A stretch of DNA of 64,000 bases from JBCBGF01 sp038526915 (GTDB lineage Bacteria; Pseudomonadota; Alphaproteobacteria; Rhodobacterales; Rhodobacteraceae), in assembly GCA_038526915.1 (NCBI GenBank), contig JBCBGF010000002.1:460329-524328 (forward strand). Reading direction: 5' to 3'. Below the pieces are notes generated by a model, which saw only the letters and a program-made list of their open reading frames with translations, searched no databases and had not been told where the DNA came from. Both the position numbers and the translations under genes were made by a program. Positions 7,538-15,504 of this stretch are shown piece by piece (the first letter of the stretch is position 1; each line of letters begins with the position of its first letter).

Positions 7538-8633
7538 TCACAAGTTTCGCCTCCAACGGCCAGCGCGGCGTGCGTGGCACTTGCCGACCGTAGCCCAGAA
7601 GCCCCAGCATTTGAACCGTCCCGCCATCCGGCGCGTAAAGGGTGTGCATCTCCTCATAATACGCTGACACTTCAGCATATTCCTGCAACGCCTGGCTCAC
7701 GGGCCGCAGCTTCAGCCCCAGCGCCGTCGCCGCCAGATTGAGCCGCAGCCAGTCCTGCCCCGACTTGATCTGATCGACACGCGTGTTCCCCGCCGTCACC
7801 GACACCGTGAACGCGGGCGCCGAGGCCACCGCATCCACCATCCCCTGCACCGCCTGCTGGTAGTTCGGGTTCGTCCGGTCGAGCGCCGCCTCGCGCGAGG
7901 CCAGTCCAAACAGCTTCAGCGAGTCCATCATCGGCCCGCCCAGATCGATCCCATCCGGGTTGGCGTTGATCTCCGCCTTGCCGATCCGCAATAGGTCAAT
8001 GCTCTCCTTCAGCGTCCGATCCGTCTCCATCTCCGTCACCCAGGCGTCGGTCGCGATCCGGCGCAGCGTGGCGACGCCCGCCTCATCCCGCACGACCTGG
8101 GTGTAGGCGTTCAAAGGATCGCTCTCGGCCCCCACGGGCCGGGCATCGAACACCTCCTTGTAACTCCGCCGTTCCATGATCGCATCGGCTAGCGGGTCCC
8201 GCGTGCCGCCCGGTGCAAACACTGCGCGGGCCACCGGCCCGTCCTCCCCTTCCGGGAACAGGGTCATGTCACAAGCATAACCATCGGCCCCCGCCGCAAT
8301 CACCATCTGTTCGAGGAAACAGCCCATCCCGATGGTCAACTGCCGCCCGAACGGATCGGTATGGGGCAAGGTCCGTTCCGGATCGCGGTGCAGAACCACC
8401 GTATCCTCCCCCGCCAGTTCCACGAGCCACGGCTGAATATTGTGCGGGTTGGGCGCGAGCAGCGCAAAGGACAACGCCCGCTTACGCGGATCGGCATAGC
8501 CCCCCGCTGCGTCCCATGGCTCCAAAGCGCGTGTGGGCGTGCGTGTTGTCAGAAAAGCCGCCGACCCCGCGGTGGCGGCCAGAATGGTTCCGCCACCCAC
8601 AAGGGCCAGCATTTTGCGTCGGGAAAGCGTCAT
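7530..8633 (-). CDS. Tat-exported nitroreductase-like (Acg-type) flavoprotein
   Basis: A 367-residue protein with a twin-arginine signal (SRRKMLALVGGG, residues 4-15, followed by a hydrophobic stretch to about 30). The body fits the nitroreductase fold: 'RKRALSFALLAPNPHNIQPWLVEL' near the N-terminus matches the FMN-binding 'R..RxFxxxPV...L...A..APSaxNxQPW' pattern, and 'RRSYKEVFDARPV' lies mid-protein. It resembles the Acg family of FMN-binding, nitroreductase-related proteins. The substrate is unknown. It is co-transcribed with the downstream MarR gene. Confidence 0.75.
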   Translation of the reverse strand: MTLSRRKMLALVGGGTILAATAGSAAFLTTRTPTRALEPWDAAGGYADPRKRALSFALLAPNPHNIQPWLVELAGEDTVVLHRDPERTLPHTDPFGRQLTIGMGCFLEQMVIAAGADGYACDMTLFPEGEDGPVARAVFAPGGTRDPLADAIMERRSYKEVFDARPVGAESDPLNAYTQVVRDEAGVATLRRIATDAWVTEMETDRTLKESIDLLRIGKAEINANPDGIDLGGPMMDSLKLFGLASREAALDRTNPNYQQAVQGMVDAVASAPAFTVSVTAGNTRVDQIKSGQDWLRLNLAATALGLKLRPVSQALQEYAEVSAYYEEMHTLYAPDGGTVQMLGLLGYGRQVPRTPRWPLEAKLVNA

Positions 8634-8653
8634 CGGTCAGGCTCCATATTGTT

Positions 8654-8693
8654 CGATATCGCACCATCTAGTACGACATCGCACCATATTCAA
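8654..8693 (-). promoter_or_regulatory. Promoter with duplicated operator for nitroreductase-marR
   Basis: Two 14-bp direct repeats differ at one base (CGATATCGCACCAT at 8654-8667, CGACATCGCACCAT at 8674-8687), 20 bp apart, so they lie on the same helix face. On the minus strand a -35 TTGAAT (8688-8693) and a weak -10 TAGATG (8665-8670) are separated by 17 bp. One repeat fills the spacer and the other covers the -10/start region, which is the geometry of a repressor site. Confidence 0.5.
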
Positions 8694-8769
8694 GACCCTT
8701 TCGCCGCATTGCCGCACAAACCCCCAAGCGATATCCACGATCACCAGTTCAGGGAGGAGCTGCCCGTCC

Positions 8770-9939
8770 ATGCCGACCATCACCAATATCGACGATCTCA
8801 AGCGCATCTACCGCCGCCGCGTGCCCAAGATGTTCTACGACTACGCCGAATCCGGCAGCTGGACGGAACAGACCTTTCGCGAGAACACATCCGACTTCGA
8901 CCAGATCCGCCTGCGCCAGCGCATCGCCGTCGACATGGATGGCCGATCCACGAAGTGCCAGATGCTGGGGCAGGATTACGCGATGCCCGTGGCCCTCGCC
9001 CCCGTTGGCCTGACGGGCATGCAGAGCGCCGATGGGGAAATCAAAGCGGCGAAAGCCGCCGAGAAGTTCGGCGTGCCCTTCACGCTCTCCACAATGTCAA
9101 TCTGTTCGATCGAGGATGTGGCCGAGCACACCGACGCGCCCTTCTGGTTTCAGGTCTACACGCTGAAGGACGACGATTTCATGCGCCGTCTGATCGGTCG
9201 GGCCAAGGATGCGGGCTGTTCGGCGCTGGTGATCACCGTGGACCTGCAGATCATGGGCCAGCGGCACAAGGACATCAAAAACGGCCTCTCCGCGCCCCCG
9301 AAACTGACGCCCGCCTCAATCGCCAACATGGCCACGAAAGTGCCCTGGGGGCTGGAGATGCTGCAGACCAAGCGGCGGTTTTTCGGCAATATCGTCGGCC
9401 ACGCCAAGGGGGTCAGCGATCCCGCTTCGCTATCCTCCTGGACGGCGGAGGCGTTTGATCCTTCGCTCGACTGGAAGCGCATCGCCCAGATCATGGAGTG
9501 GTGGGACGGGCCAGTGATCCTGAAGGGGATCCTGGACGCCGAGGATGCCATGAAGGCCGTCGAGGTCGGGGCCGACGCCATCGTCGTGTCGAACCATGGC
9601 GGGCGGCAGTTGGACGGGGCGCTCTCGTCCATCCGCATGCTGCCCGAGATCGTCGATGCTGTGGGCGACAAGATCGAGGTGCATCTCGACAGCGGCATCC
9701 GCTCGGGCCAGGACGTGCTGAAGGCGGTGGCGATGGGCGCGAAGGGCACGATGATCGGGCGGGCCTTCGTCTACGGGCTCGGCGCGATGGGTCAGGCGGG
9801 CGTGACGCGGGCGCTGGAGGTGATCCACAAGGAGCTCGACACGACCATGGCGCTGTGCGGGCGGCGGGATATCAACGAGGTGGATCGGGATATTCTCTTG
9901 GTGCCAGAGGATTTTGCGGGGCGGTGGGTGCGGAACTGA
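8770..9939 (+). CDS. lldD: FMN-dependent alpha-hydroxy-acid (L-lactate) dehydrogenase
   Basis: A 389-residue TIM-barrel flavoprotein that oxidises L-lactate (or a related 2-hydroxy acid) to the 2-oxo acid, passing electrons to the respiratory chain. Key signatures are 'MPVALAPVGLTGM', 'FWFQVYTLKD', the catalytic His in 'VSNHGGRQLDG' (about H277) and the FMN phosphate site 'HLDSGIRSGQDVLKA..GAKGTMIGRAFVYGLGA'. ATG 8770 follows a strong GGAGG (about 8751-8757). Divergent from the nitroreductase operon. Whether lactate is the only substrate cannot be told from sequence. Confidence 0.92.
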   Translation: MPTITNIDDLKRIYRRRVPKMFYDYAESGSWTEQTFRENTSDFDQIRLRQRIAVDMDGRSTKCQMLGQDYAMPVALAPVGLTGMQSADGEIKAAKAAEKFGVPFTLSTMSICSIEDVAEHTDAPFWFQVYTLKDDDFMRRLIGRAKDAGCSALVITVDLQIMGQRHKDIKNGLSAPPKLTPASIANMATKVPWGLEMLQTKRRFFGNIVGHAKGVSDPASLSSWTAEAFDPSLDWKRIAQIMEWWDGPVILKGILDAEDAMKAVEVGADAIVVSNHGGRQLDGALSSIRMLPEIVDAVGDKIEVHLDSGIRSGQDVLKAVAMGAKGTMIGRAFVYGLGAMGQAGVTRALEVIHKELDTTMALCGRRDINEVDRDILLVPEDFAGRWVRN

Positions 9940-10031
9940 CACGCCGCTCCGTCGAAGACTCGGTGACGGCGGCCCCCGAACGTCAGGTGAGGGAGTGACT
10001 GGCCAAGCACCACCCGTCCACGCCTTGGTGA

Positions 10032-10110
10032 GGGCAGACCCCGACCGCGGGTGGGGGCATAGCCCCCGCCCTGGGGGGCGGTCGGGGGCTGCCCGACCTA
10101 TCGGCCGGGC
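10032..10110. repeat. GGGCAG/CTGCCC palindromic element, copy 1
   Basis: Outer arms of 17 nt (10032-10048 and 10078-10094) enclose a GGGGGCATAGCCCCC hairpin, followed by a second small hairpin CCCGACC...GGCCGGG ending at 10110. It lies between the convergent lldD and MFS genes, downstream of both. Confidence 0.75.
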
Positions 10111-10113
10111 GGG

Positions 10114-11262
10114 TCATATCCGCGAGGTATCTCCCAGCCTTCTAATCCCCGGCAAAAACACGAAAATCAGCCCCACCATCCCACCAATCACCAAAAACGC
10201 CACCCGCAGCCCGAACGCCTCGGACACGACCCCCATCACCATCGGCGCCAAAAAGAACGCCATGAAGCCCATAACCGCCGTCCGCGCCACCACCACTGTC
10301 CGCGCCCAGGGCGGGACCAGCCGCCCCGCGATCCCGATCCCGATGGGCCCGATCACCGACACACCCAGGCCCAGCACCCCAAAGCCCAAATACGCCACCG
10401 CCACGCTCGGCGCGACTGCCGCCAGCACCGCGCCTGCCATCGCCAGACACGTCCCGATCACGATGATCCGCATCTCGCTGATCCGCTCCGACACCGCCTG
10501 CCCCGAAAATCGCCCCAGCGCCATCATCAGCCCCAGCGTCGCAGGCCCCAAGGCCCCCTCCGCCGCGCCGCCGCCCAGCGTGCGCTCCACATGCAGGGCC
10601 GACCATGCCTCCACCGCCGCCTCGCCCGAGAACGCCAAAAGCACCACCGCCCCGCACAAAAGCACCGGCAACATCGGCGCCCGCCGCGATCCCTCCTCAG
10701 GCGCCTCCACCGGATCGACCGGCATCCAGAGCTGCGTGGCGATAAGCGCAATCACCACCGCACAGGCCCCAAAGATCACCAAAGCCGCCAGATCCGCCTC
10801 GCGCCCCAGCCCCGTGGCCACCGCCGACACCGCATAAGAGATCGAAAACACCCCGTGGTTGGCGTTCATCAAGGCCCGCCCCTCGCGCGCCTCGAGCGCA
10901 CTCACCCGCGCGTTCATCAGCACATCGAGCGTCCCCGACGCGAGCCCCAGCGCCACCATGGTCAGCGCAAAGGCCAAAGGCGTCTCCACCACCCCGGGCA
11001 GGACCATCACACAGCCAAAGACAGCCGCCACAATCTGCATCCCCCGCGCGCCCAGCCAGCTTTCGAGCTTCGGCGCCAGAAACATCGCCGTCAAAAGCCC
11101 CGCGGCTGAGCATAAGAGAAGCGACCCAAACACCGCATCATTCACACCGAGCCGCGCCTTGGTGACAGGCACCATGGCGGCAAAGGTGCCCCAGAACACC
11201 CCGATCACCACAAAGGCCATCGCGGGCGTGCGCGACACGGAAAGCGCGGTCAAAACGGACAT
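10114..11262 (-). CDS. MFS transporter
   Basis: A 382-residue inner-membrane protein with about 12 hydrophobic helices, an early 'AAMVPVTKARLGVNDAVFGSLLL' and a mid-protein acidic loop ('DPVEAPEEGSRRAP') between the two halves. It fits the major facilitator superfamily, in the style of YbjJ/FucP-like carriers with 'MNANHGVFSISYAVSAV'. The substrate is unknown. Start taken at ATG 11262; the frame is open upstream but that part overlaps the divergent gene's promoter and is unlikely to be coding. Confidence 0.85.
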   Translation of the reverse strand: MSVLTALSVSRTPAMAFVVIGVFWGTFAAMVPVTKARLGVNDAVFGSLLLCSAAGLLTAMFLAPKLESWLGARGMQIVAAVFGCVMVLPGVVETPLAFALTMVALGLASGTLDVLMNARVSALEAREGRALMNANHGVFSISYAVSAVATGLGREADLAALVIFGACAVVIALIATQLWMPVDPVEAPEEGSRRAPMLPVLLCGAVVLLAFSGEAAVEAWSALHVERTLGGGAAEGALGPATLGLMMALGRFSGQAVSERISEMRIIVIGTCLAMAGAVLAAVAPSVAVAYLGFGVLGLGVSVIGPIGIGIAGRLVPPWARTVVVARTAVMGFMAFFLAPMVMGVVSEAFGLRVAFLVIGGMVGLIFVFLPGIRRLGDTSRI

Positions 11263-11355
11263 GGCCGCCCATTGCCGCAGCGCACCGGCCCGCACAAGCG
11301 GGAAATGAGGCACCCGCCCGCTTATCCGCAAAGACCTGCCGTGATAGACGGGGTC

Positions 11356-11895
11356 ATGCGTTCTGCCCTGATCCCTGCCATCCTGCTTTGGCTCTCTGCC
11401 CCGGCCCTCGCGCAAGTCGCGCCGAGCGAAGCGGTTGCCGGGCGCGTGGCAGAGGCCTCGGAGGCCTGGTTCGACCTGCTCCCAAGCGCCGATTTCGAGG
11501 CCGAGCGTGGGTATTTCACGCCGTCGCTCGCAAACACCATGCCCCCTGCCCGCTGGGCCGAGTTCCGGCGGGCGACAATCGCGCGAAGCGGCGGTGCTAC
11601 CCCGCGCTACCGCGGTCATGGGCTGACGTTCTACCCCGGCGATACCCTGCGCGCGGCGGTGGATTTCTGGGGCGAGGCCGTGCCCGGGGATATCTACATC
11701 TGCGGCTATGTCGTCTGGGCCGTTCCAGACGCGTCTCAGATCGGCCTGACCCGGATGGAAGAGAACATCGTCGAGGTCACCCTGTTTCGCGCGATGGATC
11801 AGGACGATGCACTTCAGACACTCACAAACTGGCGCTGTCCTGACGGTTTGGTGCGGGCGATTTTGGGTCTTTCGCAGCCCGAGGAAACCGGCTAG
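11356..11895 (+). CDS. Secreted protein of unknown function
   Basis: A 179-residue protein with a clear signal peptide (residues 1-20, ending ALAQ). The mature part begins with 'WFDLLPSADFEAERGYFTPSLANTMPPARWAEFRRATIARSGG', a pattern somewhat like DUF4019 periplasmic proteins, in which a short helix pair precedes a small beta domain. Two Cys residues (in 'IYICGYV' and 'NWRCPDG') may pair. It lies directly upstream of rplY and divergent from the MFS gene. The function is unknown. Confidence 0.65.
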   Translation: MRSALIPAILLWLSAPALAQVAPSEAVAGRVAEASEAWFDLLPSADFEAERGYFTPSLANTMPPARWAEFRRATIARSGGATPRYRGHGLTFYPGDTLRAAVDFWGEAVPGDIYICGYVVWAVPDASQIGLTRMEENIVEVTLFRAMDQDDALQTLTNWRCPDGLVRAILGLSQPEETG

Positions 11896-11956
11896 AAGCC
11901 ACGCTTCATCGGGCCGACACCCTTGGAGGCGGCCCTTCTTACATTGGAGAAGACCT

Positions 11957-12616
11957 ATGGCTGGTGAGATCCCTGATCTTCACGCCAAGGTACGGACGGG
12001 GACAGGCAAGGGGGCCGCCCGTCAAGCTCGCCGTGATGGCGACGTACCTGGCATCGTATATGGCGGCGGCACCGATCCGTTGCCCATCAACATCCCCTTC
12101 AACGTGCTGTTCAAGAGGCTCAAACAGGGTCGCTTCCTATCGACGCTCTTCAACATGAAGGTCGACGGCCACGACGACGTGCGCGTGATCTGCCGCAACG
12201 TCCAGCGCGATGTGGTGAAAGACCTGCCCACGCATGTGGACTTCATGCGCCTGAAGCGGACCACCAAGATCAACCTGTTCATCCCGGTCGAGATCGTGGG
12301 CGAAGAGGATTGCCCCGGCCTGCGCAAGGGTGGCGTGCTGACACTGGTCCGGCCCGAGATCGAACTGATCGTGACAGCCGGCGATATCCCCGAAAGCATC
12401 CCCGTGGATATCTCGACCATGGAAGTGGGCGACACCGCAACGATTTCGGGCGTGACGCTGCCCACCGGCGCCAAGCCCACAATCGACCGTGACTTCGTGA
12501 TCGCCAACATCTCGGCCCCGTCGAGCCTCAAGTCCAGCGAGAGCGAGGATGAAGGTGGCGACGACGCGACCGATGAGGGCGCGGGCGAGGCCAAGGACGA
12601 AACCGAAGAGGCATAA
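11957..12616 (+). CDS. rplY: Large ribosomal subunit protein bL25 (CTC/TL5 form)
   Basis: A 219-residue ribosomal protein that binds 5S rRNA. The N-terminal L25 domain shows 'RTGTGKGAARQARRDGDVPGIVYGGG' and the C-terminal TL5-type beta domain spans about residues 100-185 ('INLFIPVEIVGEEDCPGLRKGG...SIPVDISTMEVGDT'). An acidic, low-complexity tail (about residues 190-219) follows, as often in alphaproteobacterial L25. Start ATG 11957 has GGAGAAG just upstream. It is followed by a good intrinsic terminator. Confidence 0.97.
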   Translation: MAGEIPDLHAKVRTGTGKGAARQARRDGDVPGIVYGGGTDPLPINIPFNVLFKRLKQGRFLSTLFNMKVDGHDDVRVICRNVQRDVVKDLPTHVDFMRLKRTTKINLFIPVEIVGEEDCPGLRKGGVLTLVRPEIELIVTAGDIPESIPVDISTMEVGDTATISGVTLPTGAKPTIDRDFVIANISAPSSLKSSESEDEGGDDATDEGAGEAKDETEEA

Positions 12617-12643
12617 GGCCTTCTGGTGTACCGACACTCTGGA

Positions 12644-12670
12644 ACGGGGCCCGCGCGGCCCCGTTTTGCA
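12644..12670 (+). terminator. rplY intrinsic terminator
   Basis: An 8-bp stem ACGGGGCC/GGCCCCGT (12644-12664) is followed by a short T-run, 28 bp after the rplY stop. Confidence 0.75.
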
Positions 12671-13008
12671 TTTGCGGGCATACCACCGAACGGTCAGGCC
12701 ACCGGTGCTTTACCCTTGGTGTCTAAAACCCCTCCCCGGATCCAATGCACTCGGTCGCAGGTGCCCCAGACCATCGGGGCACAGTCGGCAAATCGATACG
12801 TTGGGGGACACGAAAATCGCCCCCGACACGACACCAGACCACCGCACCGGCGGCGCCGCCACCAAAAAGTGCTCTACGACGAACGGCAAACGCCCCCACG
12901 CCCGACCGCGCCACAACGGCGGCGGAGGGGTGTTTCGGCGTGCCGAAATCCCATGGCCGTCACACAGAAATGACTGTCCCGCCGCGCGCCCCGCCCTACA
13001 GTCGGGTC
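12671..13008. other. 338-bp intergenic region without a convincing gene
   Basis: No reading frame here looks protein-like. Two hairpins are visible: GTGCCCC...GGGGCAC at about 12761-12783 and TTTCGGC-GT-GCCGAAA at about 12932-12947. The latter ends some 60 bp before the YceI-like gene and could be part of its leader. No tRNA or familiar RNA is seen. Confidence 0.4.
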
Positions 13009-13581
13009 ATGCGGCTATGCTCCCTCCTCCTTTGCTTCTTCGCGCTCATCGCCAGCGGCGCTGTGGCCGCGCCCCAAAGCTATCTCCTGGATACCGAGCA
13101 ATCGCGCGTCCGCTATGAGGTGGATTTCGGCCCGGATATCATCGACGGCACCATGCCGGTGTCACGCGCCACTGTGGTGGTCGACTTCGACACCGTCGCC
13201 AACAGCCAGGTCGACGTTACGCTCAGCCCCGGAGGCGCGACCGCCAGCTTCCCCTTCGCCGCCCAAGCCCTGCGCGGCCCCAAGGTTCTGGCCACGGATG
13301 AATATCCCGATCTGACCTTCGTCTCCTCCTCCGTCCGCCCCGAGGGAACCGGCGCCATCGTCACCGGCGACATCACCATCCGCGACGTCACCCGGCCCAT
13401 CGCCCTCAACGCACAGTTCTTTCGCCCCCAGGGCACCCAGCAGGGCGACCGGCGCGAGCTTTGGATCGAGATGACCGGCGCGGTCAGCCGCAGCGCGTTT
13501 GGCGCCGATGGCTGGAGCGATCTGGTGCAGGACGAGGTGCGCCTGCGCATCCTCGCGCGGATCACCCGGGCCGAGGAATAA
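13009..13581 (+). CDS. YceI-family periplasmic protein
   Basis: A 190-residue protein with a signal peptide (residues 1-20, '...ALIASGAVAA'). The mature part is the YceI lipocalin-like barrel: 'YLLDTEQSRVRYEVDFGP' at the N-terminus, 'EYPDLTFVSSSVRPEGTGAIVTGDITIRDVTRPIALNAQFF' in the middle and 'RSAFGADGW' near the end. Members bind isoprenoid-type lipids such as ubiquinone precursors. It is followed after 2 bp by cytochrome b561, the common YceI-CybB pairing, which points to a shared redox or lipid role in the envelope. Confidence 0.9.
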   Translation: MRLCSLLLCFFALIASGAVAAPQSYLLDTEQSRVRYEVDFGPDIIDGTMPVSRATVVVDFDTVANSQVDVTLSPGGATASFPFAAQALRGPKVLATDEYPDLTFVSSSVRPEGTGAIVTGDITIRDVTRPIALNAQFFRPQGTQQGDRRELWIEMTGAVSRSAFGADGWSDLVQDEVRLRILARITRAEE

Positions 13582-13583
13582 CC

Positions 13584-14126
13584 ATGCAGTTGCGCAATAC
13601 GCTCAACGAGTTCGGGATCATCACCCGGGTGCTGCACTGGCTGATCGCGGTGGGTGTGATCGCCATGCTGGCCCTGGGCAGCTACATCACGCGGATGGAG
13701 GTGGGCTTTTCGAATTTCTGGCTGTTCGGCCTGCACAAGAGCATCGGGCTCACCCTGTTTCTACTCGTCGGCATCCGCATTGTTTGGCACGTGATCTCGC
13801 GCCCGCCCGCGCCCCTGCCGTCGGCCCCCTGGAAAGACCGGCTGGCCCGCTGGGTGCACCTGGGGTTCTATGCCCTTCTGGTGCTCGTCCCCCTCACCGG
13901 CTGGATCGCCAGCGCGGCCTCGGGCCTCGACGTTGTGGTGTTCGACCGCCTGACCCTGCCCCAGATCGCACCGACATCGGAGACGGTGGAAGAGGCGTTC
14001 TTCACCCTGCACTGGGGTCTGACGAAACTCTTGGCGGCCTTGGCCCTCCTGCACATCGCGGGCGCCCTGACACGCCGCGACGGCACCCTGCGCCGGATGA
14101 TCCTGGGCCGCGCGACGGCCGACTAA
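13584..14126 (+). CDS. Cytochrome b561 (membrane di-heme electron carrier)
   Basis: A 180-residue, four-helix membrane protein. The His pattern of the b561/CybB family is present: H18 ('RVLHWLIA'), the His in 'FGLHKSIGL', and paired His in the last helix region ('TLHWGLTKLLAALALLHIAGAL'). These ligate two b hemes and accept electrons from quinol. It starts 2 bp after the YceI-like stop, so the two are one operon. The 3' end overlaps the convergent Nudix gene by 4 bp. Confidence 0.9.
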   Translation: MQLRNTLNEFGIITRVLHWLIAVGVIAMLALGSYITRMEVGFSNFWLFGLHKSIGLTLFLLVGIRIVWHVISRPPAPLPSAPWKDRLARWVHLGFYALLVLVPLTGWIASAASGLDVVVFDRLTLPQIAPTSETVEEAFFTLHWGLTKLLAALALLHIAGALTRRDGTLRRMILGRATAD

Positions 14127-14533
14127 CCCTCGAGATACTCCCGAAACCGATCTCGCAGAAACGGGACGGCGCCTTCATGGGCCAGAAACTCCGCGTGCCC
14201 CATCATCCGCCACCATTGCCCCTCATCCCCGAACCGGATCGACGCAACCTCGTCTTCGGTGATTGGAGCCGCGAAGAAATAGCCGTCAGAACCGGGCACG
14301 AACATGCTCGGATAGTGCCGCTTCCAGATAATGCGCGACGGCGGTAGGCGCAGGCCGAACTCTTCCTCGGTCTCACGCAGCGCGCAGTCTTCGGGGCTCT
14401 CATCCCCTTCCCGCGCGCCACCTGGCAGATCCCACCAGCCGGGATAGGGGATCGAAGGGATATCATCGCGCAGGTAGGTGACAAGCTGGTCCCCCAGGAC
14501 CAGTGCGATCTTGGCCCCCGTGAACGCCGACAT
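14123..14533 (-). CDS. Nudix hydrolase
   Basis: A 136-residue hydrolase of nucleoside-diphosphate-linked compounds. The 23-residue Nudix box runs from G39 to L61, with G-x5-E, then R53-E54 and the EE-x-G-L end, so all metal ligands are present. 'GWWDLPGG' precedes it as usual. The substrate cannot be deduced. It is the last gene of a three-gene minus-strand operon, 2 bp after the upstream membrane-protein stop. Confidence 0.92.
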   Translation of the reverse strand: MSAFTGAKIALVLGDQLVTYLRDDIPSIPYPGWWDLPGGAREGDESPEDCALRETEEEFGLRLPPSRIIWKRHYPSMFVPGSDGYFFAAPITEDEVASIRFGDEGQWWRMMGHAEFLAHEGAVPFLRDRFREYLEG

Positions 14534-14535
14534 TG

Positions 14536-15504
14536 TTAGCCCGCCCAGGGCAGGAGGTAGAGGGGATGGGTCAGCCACAAAACGGGGTCGTAATTCATGA
14601 ACTGTCCAAAGACGATCGACACCGGCACCGCCAACCACACGAGCATCGCCAGCCCCAGCCAGACCCAGCGCATCACGCGTGACGGCACCGCGCCCTCCGC
14701 CCGGACATCCGGCCAGAGCGCCGGCCAGCGGGCGGCGGCGCGGGGGATGCTGCGCGCATAGAGGCGTGCGGCCATCGTGCGCAGGAAGAGGAGGACGGCA
14801 AAGGACAGCGCGGCCCCGGCCAGCATGAAGCCGCGCGCGACTTGCAACTGCGCCTCGGGCGTCATCTCGGCAAAGCCAGGCACGATCCCTTCGACGAACA
14901 CAGGCATCGCGCGCAGGCCAAAGAAGGGCACCACCGTCAAGGCCGACAGCAGCGCCAGCCACACCGCGCGCCAACCGGCGGCGGCAAAGACGCTGTGGAT
15001 GCGGCGCAGCTCAAAGAACGCAGGCCAGCGGCGTTCGGCTGCGAAATGCGCGAGGGCAAAGGGCAGATGCGCGAGGACCGGGAGGGCCAGCGCAGTGCCC
15101 GCGAACCAGATCAGCGGACCGACCGAGGCCTGTTCATACCCCTTGTTGAACGAGTTTTCCCACCCCGCCCACCAGGCGCCCAGCCAGGCGAGCGTGAAGG
15201 GTAGCGTGAAGACGGCCAGACCCGCCGCCGTCATCACCCCGCTGCGGATATTGGCCCCCAGCCCACCCAGGGCGCGGGCAATCCCACCCTGCCCCTTTGG
15301 CCCGAGGATCCATCCCACGGGCTCAGGGGCCTGGCCCCTATGCCGGTCGATGGTGGCCCCCATCACCCGCGTCAGCCAGCCCAGCGCGATCAGGGCCGTC
15401 ACGGGGGTCAGGCAGAACAGGGTGCCCAGGATCAGATCACGGATGAGGCCCACAAGCCGCCCCGGCAGGGCCAGCACACCGCGTCGCGCGGTGGCGGTGC
15501 TCAT
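14536..15504 (-). CDS. Multi-pass membrane protein of unknown function
   Basis: A 322-residue protein with about six hydrophobic helices (near residues 22-45, 90-115, 130-150, 175-200, 235-255, 280-305) and a basic N-terminus. The segment between the first helices ('GRIMGATIDRHRGQAPEPVGWILGPKG' style) is polar. I do not recognise a family. Its start overlaps the stop of the upstream phosphatase-like gene (ATGA) and its stop lies 2 bp before the Nudix gene, so the three are one operon. Confidence 0.7.
   Translation of the reverse strand: MSTATARRGVLALPGRLVGLIRDLILGTLFCLTPVTALIALGWLTRVMGATIDRHRGQAPEPVGWILGPKGQGGIARALGGLGANIRSGVMTAAGLAVFTLPFTLAWLGAWWAGWENSFNKGYEQASVGPLIWFAGTALALPVLAHLPFALAHFAAERRWPAFFELRRIHSVFAAAGWRAVWLALLSALTVVPFFGLRAMPVFVEGIVPGFAEMTPEAQLQVARGFMLAGAALSFAVLLFLRTMAARLYARSIPRAAARWPALWPDVRAEGAVPSRVMRWVWLGLAMLVWLAVPVSIVFGQFMNYDPVLWLTHPLYLLPWAG

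Noticed and set aside
12671..13008. Small protein gene in the gap before the YceI-like gene
   Set aside because: Frames of 60-115 codons exist on both strands, but their composition is Arg/Pro/His-rich, typical of out-of-frame high-GC DNA, and no good start site precedes them.
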